Shown here in pieces: positions 8,120 through 15,189 of a stretch of 44,247 bases of DNA (the stretch's first letter is position 1; each line of letters begins with the position of its first letter). A model generated the notes under the pieces. That model did no database searches. It had not been told where the DNA came from and saw nothing but the letters and a program-made list of their open reading frames with translations. Source of the DNA: an uncultured Pelagibacteraceae bacterium (GTDB lineage: Bacteria; Pseudomonadota; Alphaproteobacteria; Pelagibacterales; Pelagibacteraceae); assembly GCA_902546765.1 (NCBI GenBank), contig CACCLG010000009.1, forward strand, positions 1 to 44,247, written 5' to 3'. The position numbers and the translations under genes were made by a program.

Positions 8120-8769
8120 ATTTTTTTATTACAAACTAAATATAACTTTCTAGGAAACTTCCCTTCATCAAATTTTTCAATAAATAAATTTTTAAAACCA
8201 TCTAGAAGACTATTTATTTTATTCTCAGAAAAAAAATGAATAATAAATCCATCGATTTCAAATAAATCTTCACCCCTATGAATCCCTTTTTTGAAATCTC
8301 CATCTTCTGTATTTCTAACAGTATAAATATTCAAACCTCCAGGTTTAAGAATTCTTTTAATCTCATTATTTAAATTTATTAATTCAAGATTTGTTAGAGC
8401 CATACAATAAAGCATATGAGAATAACAAACTTCTACCGTGTTATCTTTAAAAGGTAAACTACTCCTCACATCAAACTTTATAGTACGAATAAATGAATAT
8501 AACTTTAATTGTTTAATTTTTTTATCAATTATTGATATACCATTTTGACTATAATCAAGCGCAGTAACCTTGATTGAATTTTTAGCAAAAAAAATTGTGT
8601 CTCTCCCTAATCCTGCTCCTAGTTCAACAATATTCGATAAATTGTTTTCTTTTAAAACGGAAAGAGTTTTTTCTGCTGAATAACTTTGATGTAAACCAAA
8701 CATCTCAGGCTTATTTGAGAAATTAGTCTCCCAATGCTGAGATTGCTGGTTTAAAATATTCTTATCCAA
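8116..8769 (-). CDS. class I SAM-dependent methyltransferase
   Basis: This 217-residue Rossmann-fold methyltransferase has motif I NIVELGAGLGRDTIFFAK at about residues 46-63, an acidic residue at the end of beta-2 (ALDYSQ) that should bind the SAM ribose, and a RILKPGGLNIYTVRN strand typical of this superfamily. It resembles TehB/thiopurine-type small-molecule methyltransferases in size and layout. It starts one base after the stop of the peroxiredoxin gene, so it is the second gene of that unit. Substrate unknown. Confidence 0.85.
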   Translation of the reverse strand: MDKNILNQQSQHWETNFSNKPEMFGLHQSYSAEKTLSVLKENNLSNIVELGAGLGRDTIFFAKNSIKVTALDYSQNGISIIDKKIKQLKLYSFIRTIKFDVRSSLPFKDNTVEVCYSHMLYCMALTNLELINLNNEIKRILKPGGLNIYTVRNTEDGDFKKGIHRGEDLFEIDGFIIHFFSENKINSLLDGFKNLFIEKFDEGKFPRKLYLVCNKKI

Positions 8770-8770
8770 A

Positions 8771-9430
8771 TTATTTAGAGGGGTCTGGTACCTTTCTCAA
8801 ATAGGGTTTAACCGTCTCCCATCCATTTGGATATATTTTTTTCGCTTCATCATCTTTAACAGCTGGTAAAATAACTACATCTTCACCTTTTTTCCAATTA
8901 GCAGGAGTAGCTACTTTATGTTTTGCTGTTAATTGCATTGAATCTATTGCTCTCAAAATTTCCAAAAAGTTTCGTCCTGTTGCCATTGGGTAAGTAAGAT
9001 ATAAACCAATTCTTTTATCAGGTCTTATTACAAAAATGGTTCTAACTGTTTCATTATCAACAGCAGTTCTACCCATAGATGTTGTTCCTGCATCACCTTC
9101 CAACATATTAAATAATTTAGCAACTTTTAGATCTTCGTCTGCAATTATTGGATAGTTTGGTTTTGAACCTGACACATCTTTTATATCTTCTAACCATTTA
9201 TTATGGTCATCAACTCCATCTACACTAAGACCTATCACTTTCACATTTCTTTTGTCGAACTCATCTTTCATTAAACCTAAAGCTCCAAGTTCAGTAGTAC
9301 AAACTGGTGTAAAATCTTTTGGATGTGAAAATAATACACCCCAGCTGTCACCTAACCACTCGTGAAAAGAGATATCTCCCTCTGTAGTTTTAGCCTGAAA
9401 ATCAGGACACATACTATTTATTTTTAACAT
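8771..9430 (-). CDS. peroxiredoxin, 1-Cys Prx6 type
   Basis: This 219-residue thiol peroxidase reduces hydrogen peroxide and organic peroxides. The peroxidatic cysteine is C44 in PKDFTPVCTTELGAL, and the family's C-terminal extension (ATPANWKKGEDVVILP and onward) gives the Prx6 length rather than the shorter AhpC form. No second catalytic cysteine is evident; C8 lies near the N terminus. A good ribosome site (AAGGAG) stands seven bases before the ATG. It is divergent from cysE and leads a two-gene unit with a methyltransferase. The cytosolic reductant is unknown; glutathione or another small thiol is typical. Confidence 0.93.
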   Translation of the reverse strand: MLKINSMCPDFQAKTTEGDISFHEWLGDSWGVLFSHPKDFTPVCTTELGALGLMKDEFDKRNVKVIGLSVDGVDDHNKWLEDIKDVSGSKPNYPIIADEDLKVAKLFNMLEGDAGTTSMGRTAVDNETVRTIFVIRPDKRIGLYLTYPMATGRNFLEILRAIDSMQLTAKHKVATPANWKKGEDVVILPAVKDDEAKKIYPNGWETVKPYLRKVPDPSK

Positions 9431-9541
9431 TGTTTCTCTCCTTATTATAAAATTATTATATGAAAAATTGTTTTATGAAGCAAACTTTTAAGAGATTGAT
9501 CAACTTTAAATTCAATTTTTAATAACTATATAGGAAGACTA

Positions 9542-10123
9542 ATGAGTGACTTTTTACAATCAATTATTGATAGAGATCCAGCAGCGAAATCCAAATTAAG
9601 TTTAATATTGACTTATCCAGGTGTTAAAGCTGTATTTTTTCATAGATTGGCTCATTTTTTTTCAGTAGCTAAATTCGATTTAATTGCGAGAATTATTTCG
9701 CAGTTTTCAAGATTCCTAACCGGTATTGAAATTCATCCTGGTGCAAAGATTGGTAAAAATTTATTTATAGATCATGGGATGGGAGTTGTGATAGGTGAAA
9801 CATCTGAAATTGCTGATAATGTAACAATATATCATATGGTAACTTTAGGAGGTATATCTCCAAGCATTAATTCTAATAATCAAAGAAATATAAAAAGACA
9901 TCCTACCTTAATGGATAATGTAGTCGTTGGATCTGGTGCACAAATATTAGGTCCTGTAGTAGTAGGAAAAAATTCAAAAATTGGAGCAAATGCTGTTGTA
10001 ACAAAAAATGTTGAGGAGAATGCTGTGATGATAGGAATACCAGCAAAGAATGTTGGAACTGCTACAGAAGAATTTAAACCTTATGCTGTCGAAAATGATA
10101 ATTCAGAAAAAAATAATGATTAA
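9542..10123 (+). CDS. cysE: serine O-acetyltransferase
   Basis: This enzyme makes O-acetylserine from serine and acetyl-CoA, the first committed step of cysteine synthesis. The 193-residue protein is a short-form SAT: a small alpha-helical N-terminal domain followed by the left-handed beta-helix with hexapeptide repeats ([40 protein letters not shown]). The catalytic DHG histidine and the YHMVTLGG segment are present. It ends in a polar tail (NDNSEKNND) without the C-terminal isoleucine that SAT uses to dock into CysK. The cysK start lies inside its last codons (8-base overlap), so the pair is translationally coupled. Confidence 0.93.
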   Translation: MSDFLQSIIDRDPAAKSKLSLILTYPGVKAVFFHRLAHFFSVAKFDLIARIISQFSRFLTGIEIHPGAKIGKNLFIDHGMGVVIGETSEIADNVTIYHMVTLGGISPSINSNNQRNIKRHPTLMDNVVVGSGAQILGPVVVGKNSKIGANAVVTKNVEENAVMIGIPAKNVGTATEEFKPYAVENDNSEKNND

Positions 10124-11117
10124 TAGCAAAGATAATTTTTTACAGTCAATTGGTAATACCCCCTTAATAAAATTAAAAGCAGCTTCAGAGATTACTGGAT
10201 GTAATATTTATGGAAAAGCAGAATATTTAAACCCAGGGGGATCTGTAAAAGACAGAGCGGCTTTGGCACTCATAAAAGATGCTGAAGAAAAAAAATTAAT
10301 TTCAAAAGGTGGAATGATTGTTGAAGGAACAGCAGGTAATACTGGTATAGGTTTATGTCTTCTGGGAAATTCTTTAGGTTATAAAACAACAATTGTAATG
10401 AATGATAATCAAACACAAGAAAAAAAAGATACTTTAATAAACATCGGTGCAGATTTAAGGTTAGTACCACCAAAACCTTACAGTGATGATGGCAATTATG
10501 TAAAAGTTGCAGGTAGACTTGCAGAAGAATTAAAAAATTCAAATAATTATGGAGTAGTTTGGGCAAACCAATTTGACAATACTGCAAATGCTAGAGGTCA
10601 TTATGAAACAACTGGACCTGAAATATGGGATCAAACAGAAGGTAAGGTAGATGGATTTGTTTGTGCATCAGGCACAGGTGGAACAATTGGAGGGATAAGT
10701 AGTTATTTGAAAGAAAAAAACAAAGATATTAAAATATATTTATCTGATCCGGCAGGTTCTGCCTTATACAATTTCATTGAAAATGGTGAATTAAAATCTG
10801 AGGGTGGTTCAATAACTGAAGGTATTGGCTCTAGCAGAGTAACAGCAAATTTTGCCGAAGCAAAAATAGATGGTGCATTTTCAATTGATGACCATGAGTC
10901 TTTGCCTTTACTTTATAACTTAATAAAAGAAGAGGGATTAAGTTTAGGCACTAGTTGTGGTGTAAATATTGCTGGAGCAATTAGACTTGGAAAATTAATT
11001 GGTCCTGGGAAAACTATTGTAACAATTCTCTGCGACAAATCAGATAAATACAACTCAAAGATGTTTAATAAAAAATTTTTACAGGAAAAAGGCCTCCCTA
11101 CTCCTAGTTGGATCTAA
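10116..11117 (+). CDS. cysK: cysteine synthase (O-acetylserine sulfhydrylase)
   Basis: This PLP enzyme converts O-acetylserine and sulfide to cysteine. I chose the ATG at 10116 (333 aa), which overlaps the cysE stop. A start further upstream at 10050 would overlap cysE by 74 bases and add an unconserved leader. Landmarks are [10 protein letters not shown], the PLP lysine K45 in [11 protein letters not shown], the substrate loop [11 protein letters not shown], the phosphate-binding GTGGTIGG and SLGTSCGVN. The protein is a little longer than E. coli CysK because of the [15 protein letters not shown] insertion typical of the alphaproteobacterial branch. The cysE partner confirms the pathway. Confidence 0.93.
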   Translation: MINSKDNFLQSIGNTPLIKLKAASEITGCNIYGKAEYLNPGGSVKDRAALALIKDAEEKKLISKGGMIVEGTAGNTGIGLCLLGNSLGYKTTIVMNDNQTQEKKDTLINIGADLRLVPPKPYSDDGNYVKVAGRLAEELKNSNNYGVVWANQFDNTANARGHYETTGPEIWDQTEGKVDGFVCASGTGGTIGGISSYLKEKNKDIKIYLSDPAGSALYNFIENGELKSEGGSITEGIGSSRVTANFAEAKIDGAFSIDDHESLPLLYNLIKEEGLSLGTSCGVNIAGAIRLGKLIGPGKTIVTILCDKSDKYNSKMFNKKFLQEKGLPTPSWI

Positions 11118-11191
11118 AAATCACATACCAGTATTGTAATTTAAAGTTTACAGTTTCTTATTTTATTAATTAAGCTGTTAGGAGGTATATA

Positions 11192-11476
11192 ATGAAAGAT
11201 TATTTAGCAACCCATATATTTAAGTCTGAGGAGATGAAAAAAAAATTTCATGAAGTTGTTAGTTCAACATCCCCTGAGGATTTAAAAAAAGGAGTAACTG
11301 GAGAAAAAGCCGTATGTCATATGACAATGATGGGTGCTGGGGACTCGATGAAGGTATTTTGCAAGTGGCAGGCTGAAAGTCCACAAGCAATTATTGATCA
11401 ACTTGGAGATATGAATAATTTTTTTGACACAGTATCTGAGGAATGTTCTCAAACAATGGATTTTGCAAAAATGTAA
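11192..11476 (+). CDS. small Met-rich protein of unknown function
   Basis: This is a 94-residue cytoplasmic protein without signal peptide or membrane segment. Nine residues are methionine (9.6%), including a HMTMM run, and there are three cysteines. The alternation of short helices and strands suggests a ferredoxin-like alpha+beta fold, but I recognise no family. It has a near-consensus ribosome site (AGGAGGT at 11180-11186) and is the first gene of a run of small genes ending near 14248. It follows cysK by 74 bases, room for its own promoter. Confidence 0.72.
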   Translation: MKDYLATHIFKSEEMKKKFHEVVSSTSPEDLKKGVTGEKAVCHMTMMGAGDSMKVFCKWQAESPQAIIDQLGDMNNFFDTVSEECSQTMDFAKM

Positions 11477-11486
11477 GGAGAAAACT

Positions 11487-11963
11487 ATGAAAAAAATAAT
11501 AATTTTAACTTTTTTTACACTATTTACTTCTAACTTGTTAGCTGAGACAGGAAAGTTTAATGCAAGTGGAATGGGTTCATGGGAAGTGAATGTTATGAAT
11601 GCTGGTAACGGCAATATGAGTATAACTTATGATGGCAATGCTGGACTTTCAGACAAAGAAGATGGAAGTATATTTGATAAATCTACTATGCATTGCATTG
11701 GAGGGCTTACTTTAACTGCAGGTAAGTTTGATGATGAAACTGGAATGTGCACGTTTTACCTAAATGACGGGGAAAAAGTATTTATAAATTATAAAGGTAA
11801 AGGAACTGGGGGCGTTGGTGGCTCTGGAGATTTCATTATTATTGGTGGAACTGGTAAATATGAAAATATTTCAGGCACTGGATTTTCAAGTAGACAAAAT
11901 CTTAAAGGCAAAGCTGGAATGGCTCACTCAATGAATCAGATGAGTGGAGAGTATACTTATTAA
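11487..11963 (+). CDS. secreted small protein, possible allene-oxide-cyclase-like/lipocalin-like barrel
   Basis: I chose the ATG at 11487 (158 aa) because it follows AAGGAG by six bases and begins a clear Sec signal peptide (MKKIIILTFFTLFTSNLLA, cleavage likely before ETGKF). An upstream start would bury it. The mature part is glycine-rich with short alternating strands and the motif IIIGGTGKYENISGTGF, reminiscent of the barrel closure in allene oxide cyclase-like and DUF3224-type proteins. Two cysteines (CIGG and MCTF) could form a disulfide. Nine methionines (5.7%) fit the Met-rich trend of this cluster. Expected location is periplasmic. Function unknown. Confidence 0.75.
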   Translation: MKKIIILTFFTLFTSNLLAETGKFNASGMGSWEVNVMNAGNGNMSITYDGNAGLSDKEDGSIFDKSTMHCIGGLTLTAGKFDDETGMCTFYLNDGEKVFINYKGKGTGGVGGSGDFIIIGGTGKYENISGTGFSSRQNLKGKAGMAHSMNQMSGEYTY

Positions 11964-11992
11964 TAAATAATTAACTTCGAAAGGAATATTTT

Positions 11993-12376
11993 ATGGACGT
12001 AAAAGAGCAAACGAGAAAAGCATACGAGCTTTTTGGTAAAGGAGATATGGAAACTTTTTTTAATGAGATGATCGATGACAATATTGTATGGACATTTCCA
12101 GGTAAAGAAGGTGTCCATCCATTGTCAGGAGTTCACAAAGGCAAACAAGCTATGATGGGTGCGATGTCAAAAATTCCAGCTACATGGCCAAATTTTCATT
12201 TAAAAATTTTAGACATGATCAGTGAAGGCAATAAAGTATTTGTTAGAGTACATGCAACAGCTGACAACATGGATACTATGTTTGGTCATTATTTTGAGGT
12301 TAGCGACGAAGGTAAAACTAAAGTTATGATGACTTTTGATGATACGCTTAGCATGTTCAATGCAATGAAGAAATAA
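11993..12376 (+). CDS. SnoaL-like/NTF2-fold protein, Met-rich
   Basis: This 127-residue protein has the SnoaL-like (NTF2 superfamily) layout: an N-terminal helix with QTRKAYELFGKGDMETFF, the short strand DDNIVWTFPG, a GVHKGKQAMMGAM helix and four C-terminal strands ending TFDDTLSMFNAMKK. The cone-shaped fold binds small hydrophobic ligands and includes polyketide cyclases, isomerases and hydrolases. Thirteen methionines (10.2%) are far above normal, several in the putative cavity helices. Ribosome site AAGGAA lies six bases upstream. No catalytic assignment is possible. Confidence 0.82.
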   Translation: MDVKEQTRKAYELFGKGDMETFFNEMIDDNIVWTFPGKEGVHPLSGVHKGKQAMMGAMSKIPATWPNFHLKILDMISEGNKVFVRVHATADNMDTMFGHYFEVSDEGKTKVMMTFDDTLSMFNAMKK

Positions 12377-12413
12377 GCAACAATTGATTTTGCTGGTGTG
12401 TGGGGAGAGTAAA

Positions 12414-12683
12414 ATGGTAAAAGTGGTTGGAAATTTTGAGGTAAAAGACTGGACACATTGGAAAAAAATGTTTGATGAACATTCTGGTCCAAGAGAAGCG
12501 GCAGGCATCAAAACTATTTACGTTGGTCATGAATTAGAAAATCCAAATAAGGTACATATTGTGATGGAAACACCAGCAGCAGACACTATGCAGAAATTTA
12601 TGCAGAATGAAGAGAATGCAAAAGTAATTGAGAAGTCTGGCCATAAACAAGAGACTACAGTAATGAGCATTTGCTCAGATTAA
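12414..12683 (+). CDS. small ferredoxin-like (ABM-type) protein
   Basis: I chose the ATG at 12414 (89 aa), seven bases after a GGGAGAG ribosome site; an in-frame ATG ten codons upstream lies before this site and gives an unlike leader. The sequence runs strand (VKVVGNFEVKD), helix (WTHWKKMFDEH), strand-strand (IKTIYVGHELENPNKVHIVME), helix (AADTMQKFMQN), strand (KQETTVMSIC), the beta-alpha-beta-beta-alpha-beta order of dimeric alpha+beta barrel proteins. Six methionines. Members range from monooxygenases to isomerases and stress proteins; the activity here is unknown. Confidence 0.75.
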   Translation: MVKVVGNFEVKDWTHWKKMFDEHSGPREAAGIKTIYVGHELENPNKVHIVMETPAADTMQKFMQNEENAKVIEKSGHKQETTVMSICSD

Positions 12684-12708
12684 ATTAACAAAAAAAAGGA
12701 GGCTATAA

Positions 12709-12999
12709 ATGGAAAAAGAAATGTTAGTGCATCTTAAAATTAAAGAAGGAAAATTAGAAACCTTCATGGGATGGATGCAATCAGATGAAGGTATGGGCGT
12801 TAGAAAAAGTGTTGCTTATCCAGAAAAAACTGTTGGAGCTATGATACCAGATAAAAGTGGAATGCTATTTAAAGTTTCTGTTCATAATGAAGATGGAATG
12901 AAAGATTTTGTAACTGGAAAAAATCCTACAGCTAAAGCAATATATGCAGAATGTGTAGAGAATGCTCAGTTGTATGATTTATCTAAAGTGAATCTGTAA
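12709..12999 (+). CDS. small Met-rich protein of unknown function
   Basis: This 96-residue protein has eight methionines (8.3%), no signal peptide and no membrane span. It begins with a strand (EMLVHLKIKEG) and alternates helices and strands in a pattern compatible with the same ferredoxin-like fold as its neighbours, but I recognise no named family. It has one of the strongest ribosome sites in the window (AAGGAGG at 12696-12702). It sits in the middle of the small-gene run, with a single cysteine late in the chain. Confidence 0.72.
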   Translation: MEKEMLVHLKIKEGKLETFMGWMQSDEGMGVRKSVAYPEKTVGAMIPDKSGMLFKVSVHNEDGMKDFVTGKNPTAKAIYAECVENAQLYDLSKVNL

Positions 13000-13006
13000 A
13001 AAAAAA

Positions 13007-13039
13007 ATATTGAAATTGTTAATTCATTATATTGAAATT
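13007..13039. repeat. 11-bp direct repeat, 22-bp period, upstream of the DUF1330 gene
   Basis: ATATTGAAATT occurs at 13007-13017 and again at 13029-13039, a centre-to-centre spacing of 22 bases, close to two DNA helical turns. The second copy ends seven bases before the ATG of the DUF1330 gene at 13047. This gene is the only one in the run between 11192 and 13998 without a Shine-Dalgarno, so the repeat may mark an internal promoter/operator. In such AT-rich sequence chance is possible. Confidence 0.35.
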
Positions 13040-13046
13040 TCAGATA

Positions 13047-13334
13047 ATGACTGGTTACGTAATTTTTAATATTAAAATTATAAACCCTGAAAATTACAAA
13101 GAATATATTGAAAAAGTAAAACCAATCGCAGAGAAATTTGGGGCAGAATATATTGTAAGAGGTGGAGATTTTGAATTAATAGAGGGAAATTGGGAACACC
13201 CAAGAACTATTGTAATTAAATTTCCTAGTTATGAGAAAGCTCAAGAGTGGTATAAATCTGAAGAATACAAACCAATAAAAAAAATCCGTCTAGATAACGC
13301 TTTATCAAATGGAATAATAATTAAAGGAGAATAA
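13047..13334 (+). CDS. DUF1330 family protein
   Basis: This is a 95-residue DUF1330 protein (ferredoxin-like, dimeric alpha+beta barrel superfamily). Its typical opening is MTGYVIFNIKIINPENYKEY, followed by a GAEYIVRGGDFELIEGNWEHPRT core and FPSYEKAQEWYKSEEYKPI, which is the most conserved block. I prefer the ATG at 13047 over one five codons upstream because the family begins at this point. Unlike its neighbours it has one methionine only and no clear ribosome site. The stop overlaps the ribosome site of the next gene. Biochemical role of the family is not established. Confidence 0.88.
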   Translation: MTGYVIFNIKIINPENYKEYIEKVKPIAEKFGAEYIVRGGDFELIEGNWEHPRTIVIKFPSYEKAQEWYKSEEYKPIKKIRLDNALSNGIIIKGE

Positions 13335-13658
13335 ATGGCAAAATTTTATTTAATAGGTAAAATAAGTGGAGAGTTAATGAAGAGAATGCAGAATGAACCA
13401 ACTGCAGACAGATTCGCTTCTACAAAAAAGGCAACAGAGGCCGCTGGTTTAAAACTTATTTCTTACGAGTGGGTAAGAGGTAGATTTGATGTAATTTCTT
13501 GCGTTGAAGGGGAATATGAACAAGCTGTCGCCTTAAAAATAGCTTTTAAAAATTCTGGCCTAATGGAAGATTTAATGGTTCATGAGGTAATTGATTATAA
13601 CAAAGCATTTACGAATGCAGCTAATGCAGCTAATAGTGTTGTTAAACCAGGAAAATAA
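13335..13658 (+). CDS. GYD-domain-like small protein
   Basis: This 107-residue protein resembles GYD-domain proteins: an N-terminal strand (KFYLIGKISGE), a long helix (DRFASTKKATEAAG), then LISYEWVRGRFDVISCVEG, where RFDV takes the place of the G-x-Y/F-D-V core, a helix (YEQAVALKIAFKNSG) and a final strand. It starts at the base right after the previous stop and has AAAGGAG at 13323-13329, within the previous gene. The leader (TAAAGGAGAATAAA) is repeated almost exactly before the next gene. Function unknown. Confidence 0.78.
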   Translation: MAKFYLIGKISGELMKRMQNEPTADRFASTKKATEAAGLKLISYEWVRGRFDVISCVEGEYEQAVALKIAFKNSGLMEDLMVHEVIDYNKAFTNAANAANSVVKPGK

Positions 13659-13677
13659 AAAATAAAGGAGAATAAAA

Positions 13678-13998
13678 ATGTCAATTTTAGCTAAATACAA
13701 TAAAGCCATGGAGGATAAAGATGAGGCAGCATTAAGAGATATAATTCACGACGATTATACTTTTACGATGCATAAATCAGGGACTGTTTTAAAAAAAGAT
13801 GATGTAGTAAAATGGGCAATGAGTGGAGATATCAATAGAGACAAAGTTAGAGTTATTTATGAGAATGATGAAATTGGTGTTGAACACGCATTTGTAACAT
13901 TTAATGACGGAAATAAAGAAGCAGTGATGGCTGTTTTTAAATTTAAAGATGGCAAAGTGTTTGCACTTGAGACTGGTGCAACTCCAATGAGCAAATAA
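13678..13998 (+). CDS. SnoaL-like/NTF2-fold protein
   Basis: This 106-residue second NTF2-superfamily member of the cluster is shorter than the one at 11993. It shows the helix ILAKYNKAMEDKDEAALRDII, the strand HDDYTFTMHKSG, the VLKKDDVVKWAMSGD helix and C-terminal strands HAFVTFNDGNKEAVMAVFKFKDGKVFALE. The H-D-D-Y segment is typical for the family's pocket edge. Ribosome site AAAGGAG (13664-13670) is seven bases from the ATG. Six methionines. The two NTF2 genes share fold but little sequence, so a recent tandem duplication is unlikely. Confidence 0.82.
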   Translation: MSILAKYNKAMEDKDEAALRDIIHDDYTFTMHKSGTVLKKDDVVKWAMSGDINRDKVRVIYENDEIGVEHAFVTFNDGNKEAVMAVFKFKDGKVFALETGATPMSK

Positions 13999-14026
13999 AA
14001 AATATTTAAAGTTTAGAATTTAAATT

Positions 14027-14248
14027 TTGTTTTCAAAAAAATACTCAAACCTATTATTTATAGTTTTAATGGGATGTGGGATGAGTTTCATGATGACTCT
14101 CCTAATAACCTATATTAATACTGGCTTTGACAAAGATTATTTTAAAAGATTTTTAACTGCATGGTCTGTGAGTTTTCCAGTTGCAATGATAGCAACCTCA
14201 ATTGTTGCTCCTGTAGTAAAAAAAATTGTAGATAAAATCACAAAATAA
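14027..14248 (+). CDS. DUF2798 family membrane protein
   Basis: This 73-residue protein has two membrane helices and looks like DUF2798: SNLLFIVLMGCGMSFMMTLLITYINTGF, then FLTAWSVSFPVAMIATSIVAPVVKKIV. The start codon appears to be TTG at 14027, because the only later ATG (14069) would remove half of the first helix and a stop lies two codons upstream of the TTG. No ribosome site is apparent, in contrast to the preceding genes. Function of the family is unknown. Confidence 0.75.
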   Translation: MFSKKYSNLLFIVLMGCGMSFMMTLLITYINTGFDKDYFKRFLTAWSVSFPVAMIATSIVAPVVKKIVDKITK

Positions 14249-14264
14249 TAGGTTAATATAAGTA

Positions 14265-14861
14265 ATGAAAAAAGTTGATTTTTATTTTTCAATTGGAAGT
14301 ACTTATACTTATCTAACAGTTACTAGAATATTAGATATTGAGAAGAAATTAAATGTAAAATTTAATTGGGTTCCATTTAGTGTGAGAGTAATAATGAAGG
14401 AAATGAACAACATACCTTTCCCAAAAGATAAGCAAAATAAAGTTGACTATATGTGGAGGGATATAGAGAGAAGAGCTAAAGGTTATGGTTTTTTTGCAAA
14501 AACTCCTGTGCCTTACCCATTAAGTGAATTTGATTTAGCAAATAAACTTGCAATATTAGGATTAAAGGAAGGCTGGGGAGTTGATTATGTAAGATTGACT
14601 TACAAGAGATGGTTCCAAGATGGAAAAGAACCGGCTACAGAACCAAATATTTCTGCGATATGTAATGAGCTTAGTTTGGATAAAGAAAAAATTGTAAATA
14701 ATGCAAATTCTCAAGAAATAGAAAAACAATATTTAGAAAACACTGAAAGTGCAAGATCACATAAAATATTCGGAAGTCCTTCTTTTGTTGTGGGTAACGA
14801 AATTTTTTGGGGAGATGATAGAATGGAAGATGCAATAAATTGGTCAAAAAATAATGAGTAA
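14265..14861 (+). CDS. DsbA/kappa-GST superfamily protein, 2-hydroxychromene-2-carboxylate isomerase-like
   Basis: This 198-residue thioredoxin-fold protein of the DsbA-like, kappa-class GST branch starts KKVDFYFSIGSTYTYL. S12 aligns with the serine that activates glutathione in 2-hydroxychromene-2-carboxylate isomerase, with no CxxC. The helical insert spans about residues 50-140, and the conserved C-terminal block is HKIFGSPSFVVGNEIFWGDDRM, including the cis-proline of the fold. Such enzymes perform glutathione-dependent isomerisation of aromatic catabolites, but no naphthalene genes are near. Its last eight bases overlap the next gene. The true substrate is unknown. Confidence 0.88.
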   Translation: MKKVDFYFSIGSTYTYLTVTRILDIEKKLNVKFNWVPFSVRVIMKEMNNIPFPKDKQNKVDYMWRDIERRAKGYGFFAKTPVPYPLSEFDLANKLAILGLKEGWGVDYVRLTYKRWFQDGKEPATEPNISAICNELSLDKEKIVNNANSQEIEKQYLENTESARSHKIFGSPSFVVGNEIFWGDDRMEDAINWSKNNE

Positions 14862-15189
14862 TTTAAATGCATATGTATATTTAATTGTAGCTGTAATTTT
14901 AGGAACAGCGTCCAATGCGTTTGCAAAAAGCGCTCAGGGTTTTACTCTATTAATTCCAAGTATTTTAACTGCAATTACAATTGTTGGCTGTATGTTTACA
15001 CTTTCACTTGTAATGAAATCAATTTCCGTTGGAGTTACTTACGCATCATTTGCAGGATTGTGTATTATAGCAACAAGTGTGGTAGGAGTTTTAAAATTTA
15101 ATCAAATTCCAAATTTTACAACTATCATTGGTTTATTATTAATAATTGCTGGTGTTTTAATTGTAAATCTCTTAGGTAACACAAAATAG
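14854..15189 (+). CDS. SMR-family membrane protein lacking the conserved glutamate
   Basis: This 111-residue four-helix protein aligns with the small multidrug resistance family: NAYVYLIVAVILGTASNAFAK matches helix 1, GVTYASFAGL matches the helix 3 YAIWSG block and IIGLLLIIAGVLIVNLL matches helix 4. The membrane-embedded glutamate (E14 in EmrE), needed for proton coupling, is G17 here, and W63 is F66. I find no Asp or Glu anywhere in the protein. It therefore cannot work as a standard proton-drug antiporter alone; a heterodimer partner, facilitator or scaffold role is possible. Start ATG overlaps the previous gene by eight bases. Confidence 0.8.
   Translation: MSNLNAYVYLIVAVILGTASNAFAKSAQGFTLLIPSILTAITIVGCMFTLSLVMKSISVGVTYASFAGLCIIATSVVGVLKFNQIPNFTTIIGLLLIIAGVLIVNLLGNTK

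Noticed and set aside
10050..10116. Longer cysK start at 10050
   Set aside because: It would overlap cysE by 74 bases and add an unconserved leader; the ATG at 10116 fits the family start.
11282..11614. Minus-strand open frame over the first small genes
   Set aside because: It has no ribosome site and lies antisense to two well-supported genes with good starts; it is a shadow of their codon pattern.
12209..12511. Minus-strand frames over the SnoaL-like and ABM-like genes
   Set aside because: Both are antisense to coding regions, have atypical composition and no plausible start.
11993..13998. The two SnoaL-like genes as a tandem duplication
   Set aside because: They share fold but almost no aligned residues, so a recent duplication is not supported.
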